A stretch of 64,000 nucleotides of DNA from Onchidella celtica (taxonomy: Eukaryota; Mollusca; Gastropoda; Systellommatophora; Onchidiidae): contig OZ007582.1 in NCBI GenBank assembly GCA_963931925.1, positions 19,307,818 through 19,371,817 of the forward strand. Direction: 5' to 3'. The position numbers were made by a program, and so were the translations under genes. Shown piece by piece: positions 22,029 to 30,831 of the stretch (position 1 is its first letter; each line of letters opens with the position of its first letter). The notes under the pieces are model-generated. The model ran no database searches, was not told the DNA's origin, and worked only from the letters and a program-made list of their open reading frames with translations.

Positions 22029-25000
22029 ATGGCGGAACTCCAACAACTAATGAAGTTGGGTAAGGAACTTGGCCTGGAGGGAGAAGAGCTACGCGGCTGG
22101 ATTAAAGAACAGCAGGCAGAAATGCGCGATGAGCGTGCTAAGGATAGAGAGCGAGAAAAAGAGGCTCAAGAGCGACAGAGAGAAGAGGAAAGAGAGTTTA
22201 AGTTGAAGGAGTTAGAGGCTCAGCAACAGGAAAGGGAGTTTAAGTTAAAGGAGTTGCATCAGCAACAGGAGAAACAGGCTCAGGAGAGGGAGTTAAAGTT
22301 AAAGGAGATAGAAGCTCAAGAGCGGGAGACAGACGCGCGAGTAAGAATCGCGGAATTAGAACTCAAAAAGAACGCGCCAACAGAAACAGTTGAGCGGCAG
22401 GTACACAATAAAGGTGGCGTTAGGATTAAGCTCCCTACGTTCGACGACCGGAAGGACGACATAGACGCCTTCCTTTACAGGTTCGAACTGAACGCACAAT
22501 TGCAATGGGGGGAAAATAAGGAATTATGGGCCACGTACCTGGCGTCGCTATTGCAGGGGCGAGCGTTAACATACTTTAAAGAGCTACAGCGCGAAGACGT
22601 GCAAGATTACGATAAGCTGAAGGCTTTGCTGCTTCGCCGATTTGCGCGTACCGAGGAATATTTCCGGGAGCAGTTTAGGCGAGCACGTACAGATACCAGG
22701 GAGGACTTTGCTGCCTTCGTCGCGAGACTAACGGAGTATTTCGCGAACTGGGTAGACTTGGCGCATGTGGGCACGGATTTCGCTAAACTGAAAGACCTAA
22801 TGATCCGTGACCAGCTGTACGCGGCGTGCCACAAAGATCTGGTGGCTTTCCTGAAAGAGAACGAACCCGCGACGGTGCAGGAGGCGTCTAAGTTGGCGGA
22901 AGCATACCGTACGGCACATCCGTCCAAACCAGTCGCCAGGGCGTACGTCCAAGATGCTGGGTACGTCGCCGTTGTCGAGGGGTCGCCGGCAGGACTTGGG
23001 GACAGGTCGCGTCAGCGTGGTGCCTATAGCGGGCAAGCCCAGGGGCAGCGTAGGGGCTATCACCAATCACCGGCATATGGATCCGGTAAGTTTGACCGAG
23101 CAGGAGGGCTAGGTCGCGGTAATGGCCGGGGGCGAGTTGTGACCTTTGCCGATGACCGACGGCATAGGGACTCTAGTTCCGGTCGCGACAGGTCACGGGG
23201 ACCCAGGCCTAGTACAGCACAGGGAGCGGAGTGTTGGACTTGCGGACGCGTGGGTCACTTTTCACGCGAGTGTAGGGCCGCGAAGTGTTGGAACTGCGGA
23301 AGAGCAGATCACATCAGCGTGAACTGCCCTGCAGGTAGGATAGCGGCGAACGTGGACAGTAGCTCCAGTCCATGTTCCCCAAATAAATTTCATCATGCGG
23401 CTGCGTGTGTTACATCGGACAACGGAGGCGGACAGTATTCTAAGTGTCCCAGTTGTGAGAAGTTATTATCTTCCGGTGTTTTACCTTGTGGGAGAAAGAT
23501 CCCCGTTATAAATTCATGTCATACAGGAGGTGGTCTTAGGGTTTATCCGGGGTTTGTTGGGGACGAACCGGTCTCGGTTTTACGAGATACAGGATCTACC
23601 GTTGTGGGAGTGCATAGGGATTGCATTCGGGATTCACAGCTTACGGGTGAGACTGTCCCGTGCATCCAATTTTCGGGGGCCATTGAGAAATTACCCATGG
23701 CAAGAATAATGATAGATACACCTTTCCTTAGCGGGGAAGTCGAGGCAGTCGTTGGTTGTTTTCCAGGCGCCCAGCTCATCATTGGGAATGTATCACGGGT
23801 AGTTTCCCCTTCCGATGAGAACGTGCAAGCATGGTCGCAATCAAAAGGTATTGACTTTTGCGCCGCGGTCGAAACACGTCGACGGGTAGCCGATAAAGAT
23901 AAGATTAGACCTTTGGCGACGCCAGCGGTCAACCTAGATATCACGCCAGAGCGCTTGGCGAAATTACAAAGGGAGGACCCATCATTAAACCCATGCTTTG
24001 GGGAAGCGCGAACCGAGAAAACGAGGAGATATAAGAACGGGTCGTCCTCCTTTATTGTTCAGGCGGGCATTCTATTCCGTAAGTATGTAACGGTGTCCTC
24101 CATTTTAAAGCAGGTCGTTGTGCCAGCGTTGCTGATCGCAACAGTATTGCATTTGGCACATGATGTCCCATTAGCGGGTCATATGGGGATAGCTAGAACC
24201 AAAGAAAGGGTTCTTAAAAATTTTTACTGGCCATCGATCCACAGAGATGTGCAGGTCTATTGTAAGACGTGCAGTGCGTGCCAAAAGACGACGCATAAGG
24301 GTCGTACACCCCAGGCTCCTCTTCAGAAGATCCCCACGGTCTCGGAACCGTTTAAAAAGGTCTCGATAGACCTTGTTGGCCCCATTCACCCAGCGACCGA
24401 TAGGGGGAATCGATTTTTCTTAACGGTCATATGTAATGCTACGAGATGGCCAGAGGCGGTTCCTCTGCGGACCATAACGTCTGAGGCAGTCGCGGAAGCG
24501 TTGTTTGCAATTTTCGCTAGGGTAGGAATACCAGAGCAAATTCTGTCTGATAGGGGCGCGCAATTTACGTCGGAGATGATGAAGGAATTGTTCCGCTTAT
24601 TCAGTATACAACCCATCACTACCACCCCTTATCATCCGCAGGCTAATGGCATGTGCGAGAGATTGAACTCGACGTTAAAGTCGATGCTGCGTAAGGTAGC
24701 TGCTGATCGCCCTAAAGATTGGGATAGATATATCCCTGCAGTGTTATTCGTGTACAGAGAGGTACGGCAGGAGTCAACGGGATTCTCGCCGTTCGAAATG
24801 ATGTACGGTCGTAGTCCTAGGGGCCCAGCTGATGTTCTTCGGGACATGATGACGTCGCCATCATCGGGAGACGATGAGCAGATTTCGGTGTTTCAGTACC
24901 TTGTTGATTTAAGAGAAAGACTATCTTCAGCGCGCACTATAGCAGAAGAAGCTTCTGGTATCGCTTCGAAAAGAGCAAAAGACTATAAAGATAGAGGTTC

Positions 25001-26741
25001 CAAACTGAGAATTTTTAAGCCAGGAGACAAGGTTCTGTTGTTGTTACCTACGGACCATAATAAGTTATTAATGACATGGAAAGGTCCTTATGTTATTGAG
25101 CGAGTTGTTTCAAAGGTAGATTACGCTATCCACATTGATGGAACGAGTAAGGTTTTCCATGTTAATATGCTACAGAGATTTTATGAGAGACCACAGTATC
25201 TGTGTGCACAGACAAGACCAGAGGAGACTGTCTTCTCTACTGCTTGTACGGGGGTCGTAGACCAGTTGGACTGTGACGTAAGCGACACCGAGGCACAGGA
25301 AGAGTTACAAATTCAATTGCCGGAGTTAACTCCGACACAAGGTTACAGGGACGTAAAAATTAACCCTGACCTTACGAGTTCAAGGAGTAGGGAACTTGAG
25401 ACCCTGTTAGCGTCATTTCCGGATGTTGTTACGGATTTGCCGGGTCGCACTACGGTGATCCAGCACCAAATAAAGTTGACTTCGGATAAGCCAGTATTTC
25501 TTAGACCGTATCCGCTGCCTTTTTCTTCGAGAGATAGAGTCATAAAGGAAGTTGAGTCAATGTTGAAGTTAGATGTGATAGAACCATCAACATCGCCGTA
25601 TTCATCACCCATCGTCCTCGTGAAAAAACTTGATGGATCGGTGCGGTTCTGTATTGATTTTCGAAGACTGAACACTATTACGGTAGGCGATAGGGAGCCT
25701 ATTCCGTTTCAGGAGGAATTAATAGCTTCATTGGCCGGGTCCACGTGGTTTTCGAAGATAGATTTAACGAAAGGTTATTGGGAAATCCCGCTTACTGAGG
25801 AATCTAAACAATACACGGCGTTCCAAACGCCCATTGGATTATTCCAATTTAAGGTCATGCCATTTGGGTTGGTAAACGCGCCAGCGACGTTTGCACGATT
25901 AATGAGATTAGTGTTGAAGGACATACCTAATGTCGTGTCATTCTTTGATGATATAGCATGCCATACGTCGACATGGTCTGATCATATTCAGACACTAACA
26001 GTAATTTTTCAACGATTACGTCATTTTGGGTTAACTGCTAAACCCGCAAAGATGGATTTGGCATGTCCAGAGATAGTATTCTTAGGACATATTGTGGGTA
26101 GAGGTGTTCAGAGACCTGAAGTAACAAAAATTGACAAGTTAGTAGGATTGCAAATCCCTAAAACAAAGAAACAAGTCAGAAGCTTAGTGGGAATTTTAAA
26201 TTATTACAGAAAGTTCATTCCAAATTTTTCCTCCTTGTCATCTTCTCTTACTGACCTTACTAAGAAGGGACAACCCGATAAGGTCCAGTGGACGTCTGAA
26301 TGTCAGACAGCATTTGATAATTTGGTGACAGCGTTATCATCGTCACCCATTCTGATATTACCCGATTTTCGATCTAATTTTATCCTCAGAACGGATGCGT
26401 CGGACTCTGGTGTCGGCGCTTGTCTTCTACAGGAGAAGAACGAATGTCTCCATCCTGTATGTTATGTCAGTAGGAAGTTATTGCAGAGAGAAAGAAAGTA
26501 TTCTGTGATAGAGCGTGAGTGTCTTGCCATTGTGTGGTCCGTCCAGAAATTGGGACGTTATCTCATGGGACGAGAATTTTGTATCCAGACAGACCACAAG
26601 CCACTGACATTTTTGTCGAAGAATCGTTCGTCCAGCCCACGCTTGTCTAGATGGGCATTGGCTTTGCAGCCGTATACCTTCGTTATTCAACCAATTCCAG
26701 GAACCAGCAATCATATCGCCGACTACCTTAGTCGAGCCTAG
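22029..26741 (+). CDS. Gag-Pol polyprotein of LTR element B, order Gag-PR-INT-RT-RH
   Basis: Intact 1570-aa frame from ATG 22029 to TAG 26741, the same total length as A. Domains and catalytic residues are as in A: two CCHC knuckles near residue 400-435, protease DTG, integrase HHCC and DD35E, GPY/F-type module, RT with FFDD, RNase H. Differences from A cluster in the N-terminal coiled coil (residues ~53-95), where B carries REFKLKEL units with Q-rich linkers, while the total length is conserved. The remainder differs by scattered single residues. The protein would supply particle formation, cDNA synthesis and integration for the element. Confidence 0.95.
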   Translation: MAELQQLMKLGKELGLEGEELRGWIKEQQAEMRDERAKDREREKEAQERQREEEREFKLKELEAQQQEREFKLKELHQQQEKQAQERELKLKEIEAQERETDARVRIAELELKKNAPTETVERQVHNKGGVRIKLPTFDDRKDDIDAFLYRFELNAQLQWGENKELWATYLASLLQGRALTYFKELQREDVQDYDKLKALLLRRFARTEEYFREQFRRARTDTREDFAAFVARLTEYFANWVDLAHVGTDFAKLKDLMIRDQLYAACHKDLVAFLKENEPATVQEASKLAEAYRTAHPSKPVARAYVQDAGYVAVVEGSPAGLGDRSRQRGAYSGQAQGQRRGYHQSPAYGSGKFDRAGGLGRGNGRGRVVTFADDRRHRDSSSGRDRSRGPRPSTAQGAECWTCGRVGHFSRECRAAKCWNCGRADHISVNCPAGRIAANVDSSSSPCSPNKFHHAAACVTSDNGGGQYSKCPSCEKLLSSGVLPCGRKIPVINSCHTGGGLRVYPGFVGDEPVSVLRDTGSTVVGVHRDCIRDSQLTGETVPCIQFSGAIEKLPMARIMIDTPFLSGEVEAVVGCFPGAQLIIGNVSRVVSPSDENVQAWSQSKGIDFCAAVETRRRVADKDKIRPLATPAVNLDITPERLAKLQREDPSLNPCFGEARTEKTRRYKNGSSSFIVQAGILFRKYVTVSSILKQVVVPALLIATVLHLAHDVPLAGHMGIARTKERVLKNFYWPSIHRDVQVYCKTCSACQKTTHKGRTPQAPLQKIPTVSEPFKKVSIDLVGPIHPATDRGNRFFLTVICNATRWPEAVPLRTITSEAVAEALFAIFARVGIPEQILSDRGAQFTSEMMKELFRLFSIQPITTTPYHPQANGMCERLNSTLKSMLRKVAADRPKDWDRYIPAVLFVYREVRQESTGFSPFEMMYGRSPRGPADVLRDMMTSPSSGDDEQISVFQYLVDLRERLSSARTIAEEASGIASKRAKDYKDRGSKLRIFKPGDKVLLLLPTDHNKLLMTWKGPYVIERVVSKVDYAIHIDGTSKVFHVNMLQRFYERPQYLCAQTRPEETVFSTACTGVVDQLDCDVSDTEAQEELQIQLPELTPTQGYRDVKINPDLTSSRSRELETLLASFPDVVTDLPGRTTVIQHQIKLTSDKPVFLRPYPLPFSSRDRVIKEVESMLKLDVIEPSTSPYSSPIVLVKKLDGSVRFCIDFRRLNTITVGDREPIPFQEELIASLAGSTWFSKIDLTKGYWEIPLTEESKQYTAFQTPIGLFQFKVMPFGLVNAPATFARLMRLVLKDIPNVVSFFDDIACHTSTWSDHIQTLTVIFQRLRHFGLTAKPAKMDLACPEIVFLGHIVGRGVQRPEVTKIDKLVGLQIPKTKKQVRSLVGILNYYRKFIPNFSSLSSSLTDLTKKGQPDKVQWTSECQTAFDNLVTALSSSPILILPDFRSNFILRTDASDSGVGACLLQEKNECLHPVCYVSRKLLQRERKYSVIERECLAIVWSVQKLGRYLMGREFCIQTDHKPLTFLSKNRSSSPRLSRWALALQPYTFVIQPIPGTSNHIADYLSRA

Positions 26742-27096
26742 GGCAAGATTTCAGGAGCTTATACATCGGAGGACAGGAACATTGACAGGATCTGTGTGAA
26801 TGAGTCGACTTTAAAATATTGACATTATAAATATGATATGAAGAATGGTTGATAGGTTGAATGGTTTTTGAATCTGTATTAAGTATTGTTGTTAGTTAGC
26901 TATTCATGATGTGACACATATATGCATATTGCAGGGCATATTGATCCCCATATTTTCCCCTGATTTCGGTATTTTATATACTAGGGGAACTGCTAGGTTT
27001 TTTTTTTAGTGTAGGTATTGCTCACGCTCACTCGTTGACAGTCATCTTGATGCGATTTGAAATTAATTGCATTAATTTTTTTGGGGTGGGGGATGA
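26742..27096 (+). other. 3' untranslated part and polypurine tract of element B
   Basis: About 355 bp without an env-like ORF, ending in the polypurine tract TTTTTTTGGGGTGGGGGATGA at about 27076-27096, next to the 3' LTR. Confidence 0.75.
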
Positions 27097-28218
27097 TGTC
27101 ACGAGTGGAGTGAGTGCAATTAAGGGGATTGCTACAGAGCGGGTGTAGAGTAAGAAGGGCTCACAGTAGACAGCAAGTTAAGCGTGCTGTTGTGAGTAGT
27201 GGGGGGGGGGGGGTCTGAAGGAGGCGAAAGCGCTGTATAACTATCACTGCAAGTTAGAAGGTCCTACGGAGCGGACCTGTGAATAAGAGCCCATCGGGCG
27301 GACATAAAGGGAGCAGTCGAGAAGACTAGTGAGAGAGTCTTTCCAGTAATGACTGGTATGTAGAACGTTGATTGATTATTATGATTGATGTATTATATTA
27401 TATTCGTCTATTACCATGATGTAAATAAGTATATGTGAGGAATGTGGAAGTCCTTGATATTGGATATAGCAATGTGCGCCATGAGCGATAGATGAAAGTG
27501 AGTTCATGGATTTGTAGCGCGAGTGAGTAGTGTGTACTCCGATGGAGGTGTGTTACCGTAAGATGTGTGGTGAGTGAAAGGTGAACTAGTGTGTGTACGC
27601 TTCATGGATTGTAAGGAGAGGTGGAGTGAATAGAAATGGTAGGGTATTATACCAATGTAATGTTATTCTTGTAGGTGTCGAGGACGGGCCGCAGAGCCAC
27701 CTCGATGAGCACAGGGGATAGGCCAGCATAGGGCCGGAGGCCACACATAGGCCAGAAGTGAGGCTGTCAGTGCAGGACAGGAGAAGCACATAAAGTCGTG
27801 GCAGTCAGGCCACGGACAGGGACGTAGATATGAGAGTGAATGAGATACTATATTATTGCCATGATGAGGGGCAAGTGAACTGATAAGTTGTATGACGATA
27901 GGAAGGTGATATTGAGAGACTGCGGTGCCAGTAAATTATTAATGTGCTATTAAGACCCTGAGGGGAGAGGCTGAGGCCGAAGTGCCTTTAGGAGTAACTA
28001 CCGGATTGTGGATCCGAGGGAGAGTGTGTGTGAGAATAAGGCCGTTGTACGGCAGTTCATTTCAATAATATAATGTATGTAATTGCGCTATTATATGTAT
28101 AATTATGTTTAATAAATGTGTGAGTCTGATGGGTTGTTTTGTTAAGTGTTAAACTTGTTTGTTCGTGATTGTCGTCCTGTCATAAACTATTACATCTCCC
28201 AGTCTGGGATTTGTGACA
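27097..28218 (+). repeat. 3' LTR of element B
   Basis: 1122 bp, matching 19966-21085 apart from a few substitutions and two extra Gs in the poly-G run. Confidence 0.95.
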
Positions 28219-28223
28219 GTGTG
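28219..28223. repeat. GTGTG target-site duplication, right of element B
   Basis: Five bases matching 11553-11557 and 19961-19965. Confidence 0.85.
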
Positions 28224-28824
28224 CACCGAAAATTTTCAGGAAGTGATGATGTCATAAAAACCTACGTCATGTCAATGAGCCTAGTGAAAATTGGGGAAAC
28301 AATAAATTTCCAGTAAAAAAAAAGTACACCAATTTGAGACTTCTATTAAAAACTGTGCACTCTTACATCCATTCTGATGCACCATATAAAATTTGAAGTC
28401 TGAGTGTTGAGCGGTTCAGACGCCTTTTGCAATGAAAAATCTCAAGTCCACAAATATATATAGTATAGATATAGATTTATCTATGCCTTTTCGTAAAGTT
28501 AGAGGAGTATGGAAGACCGAACTAGCAAAAAGATATCGACATAATATACAATTTTTGCCAACTTTGACCGTTGATAACTTTTAAAAGTTACCGATCTGAA
28601 ACTGCTATCACATAATCCGCCTTCTACTAACCAAGATCTATCGTTCGGCACTGGTGTCAATTTGCCCCCGTGACTGGATCTCTTGGGATATGCCAGCGTA
28701 TACACTAAGTTCATAGTAATAATTTATTGTTATTGAAAGATAGAACAAACAAAAAAATACATGTAATGATAAGTATTGTCACATTGTGTCCTCATTTGAA
28801 TACATACATGTCGTGTTTACGAAT
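28224..28824. other. Gene-free DNA between LTR element B and the DNA-transposon nest
   Basis: AT-rich, with no ORF of interest. Joining it to the sequence before 11553 and removing A, B and the extra GTGTG copies gives the inferred empty site. Confidence 0.4.
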
Positions 28825-29131
28825 CAGTGGCGTATCTAACGTTTGGCGGGTATGTCACGTGCTCTCGGCGCCACTTGTAGGGGGGACACCACTGAGCATT
28901 TTCTTTTATAGTTAGACAAGACTTCCTGGGATAATGTTAACAATATTCTACAGACGTGAGGAAAGTACAATAATTGTAATTTTATGTAGTGCCATGATTT
29001 GTTAATTAAAAGATTTTAACTATCTTGGCTTGTATTTTTTAACTGATATTATGGTAAAAATTATCTCAAAGACGGGTGTTACATATTTGGACAGGGGCGT
29101 AATTTTAGTGTTTGCCATGGGCGATATTTTC
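28825..29131 (+). repeat. Left half of an old long inverted repeat
   Basis: Starts CAGTGGCGTATCTA. It matches, in inverted orientation and order, the segment 35704-35985. Shared blocks include the first 14 bases, GGCGCCACT, CTGAGCATTT, TTTGT-AA-TAAAAGAT, GACAGGGGCG and TTGCCATGGGCG. The two copies have diverged clearly. They could be the long termini of an old DNA transposon or two inverted copies of a MITE. Confidence 0.65.
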
Positions 29132-30171
29132 TGCAGATACGCCCATGATACGAACTACTTCCCCGTGTTGTTTTCTTTTGTTTTGTTGGAACACAGCAGG
29201 CCAGCAGGGAACTTAGATGGAAAATAGAAAATGCCTAGCGTGAAAATCGCATATATATATATTATTTAAAAGATAGAAATGCTCGCGCGGTTTCATAGTT
29301 TTTACAATGAGGTAGATAGACAGCACGCGTTTTATTTTCTTCGCATTTTTTCTTTAGTCCTAGATTTGTTTTAACAGGACCAAATACACTACAAACTGTA
29401 AGGCTTGGAATGTTTTGGCTGATGCTTGAATTCTGCCCCACTGTGGCTGACAGAGCCTGCCCAGGTCTTCAGTCTCGTGTGAAATAGGAGGTGTGGCCCT
29501 AAATGGGACAAATCGGGGAAGATAAAAACCAAAGAAACTTTCAGTTTAATCATAATACGTGTACATATTTAATGATCCGTTGGTGCTTGCTTTTTCACTG
29601 GTGATAGGATGAAATTAGATCGAGGGGTCATTTTAACCACATGGGTTATCAAATCAACAGGGATTTTCATCATGCATTTTTTATAATTGAAATTGAGATT
29701 GGTTTGTGGCGCGGGGGGAGGGGGGGGACACTCATCAGTACGTCTGTGATGACAGGAAACTAACCTGAAACGAACGAAGTATGTGGAAATAATTGTTATG
29801 GATTCCAGCCACGCCCTGGGGGCTCTGTGACGTGGTGACCTGGTAAGCTCTCTGAGGCAAGGAAAGGGGAGATAATTAATATTGTACAGGTACCTGAATA
29901 TAGTGCCCATCGCATGGCCATAAACGTAAGTACCTACACTGCCATAGATTTACTAGTAGTAAATCTATGTACACTGCAGTATAATTCCTAGTATCTGCCA
30001 CCGTATTTTTCTTGCCAGGTAGAAAATGATGTGATAGGCTGCTTTTGACTGTCTGAGCCATGGATGGTCATATCAGAGAGATTGGATAGAGTGTAGGGAG
30101 CTCTGTCCAGTCTCTCTGGTCATATTGAGTTTGAGTTTGCAAGTTGGATCTTAGAATTATATAGGAATGCT
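29132..30171. other. Gene-free DNA with two hairpins, inside the outer inverted repeat
   Basis: No coding evidence. It contains a perfect 13-bp inverted repeat with 1-nt spacer at 29943-29969 (CATAGATTTACTA arm) and a 17-bp imperfect hairpin at 30075-30117 (AGAGAGATTGGATAGAG arm, 9-nt loop). Confidence 0.45.
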
Positions 30172-30261
30172 TGGCTAGTTAGCAAGGCCTACTGGATAGA
30201 CAGGCCGTGCACCCGAGAAAAGCAGGTCAATTTGGTAGGCTGGCCTAACCAGCCAGCCGTG
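30172..30261 (+). repeat. Left terminal inverted repeat of the P-type transposon
   Basis: Begins TGGCTAGTTAGCAAGG and ends CCAGCCAGCCGTG. It pairs with 33871-33960. Confidence 0.9.
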
Positions 30262-30831
30262 TAACTGACCCGCTGACCGGCACTTACATACAGTAGTTAA
30301 CTGCACGCGCGTGGATGCATTGTCCGAGTGTCTGATGTTTCTCTCATAACCGTTTATGCAAAACCTGTGCTTTTGTGGATTTAAATAACTTTATTGATTT
30401 TTGGTAAGTAGTCTGATTACCGACAATTATAAAAACGAGACCAATTAAAAGCTCAATGTGACTGTTTTTTTTTCAAGAATAACATAAGACGAAGTTGTGC
30501 ATAATATCTCGCTTCTGCTTGTCATCGTAAAGGGAACCGCGAATCACGAATGTGCTTTGTCTACTGTGGCACCGTTGATTAAATTTAGAAATGGTCTTAG
30601 TTGTCGGTAATGAGAATACTTTCTTTTAAAATGATTTATGTGCATAATTATTTCTAGGTTATAAAATAGCGAATTTTATATGATATTCTGACTGTGTGGA
30701 TTTCACGGAATGTAAAAGAGTTCGTTGTTTTAATGACTGTGACTGTGAGTGTTAGAAGCAAGCAACAAAGGAGTTAGTTGTGATTTGACTCGAAGCAACA
30801 AGTGAGTAGTGAGTGGTCTAGTAAAATAAAT
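30262..30831 (+). promoter_or_regulatory. 5' region of the P-type transposase gene
   Basis: About 570 bp between the terminal repeat and the transposase ATG. It presumably holds the promoter. No clear TATA box or splice pair stands out. Confidence 0.3.

Larger units (their letters stand above)
19966..28218 (+). mobile_element. LTR retrotransposon B, complete, same family as A, opposite orientation
   Basis: An 8253-bp plus-strand element with LTRs at 19966-21085 and 27097-28218, flanked by GTGTG on both sides. Its LTRs differ from each other at only a few places: the length of a G-run near 20070/27201, GATCTG versus GACCTG, AAATGTG versus AAAGGTG, TTTAAA versus TTTCAA. It differs from A by scattered substitutions, a different coiled-coil repeat content in Gag, and LTRs about 74 bp shorter, so A and B are distinct source copies, not a local inverted duplication of one insertion. 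Confidence 0.95.

Noticed and set aside
12059-27789. A 67-aa ORF (CTDSLTSGLCVASG...) that appears four times, at 12059, 19268, 20453 and 27586
   Set aside because: It lies inside each of the four LTR copies, antisense or sense depending on orientation, and recurs only because the LTRs are repeated. No start context or domain supports it as a gene.
30802-30831. Upstream GTG-initiated extension of the THAP transposase
   Set aside because: THAP domains begin a few residues before the first cysteine. The ATG at 30832 places C5 exactly as expected.
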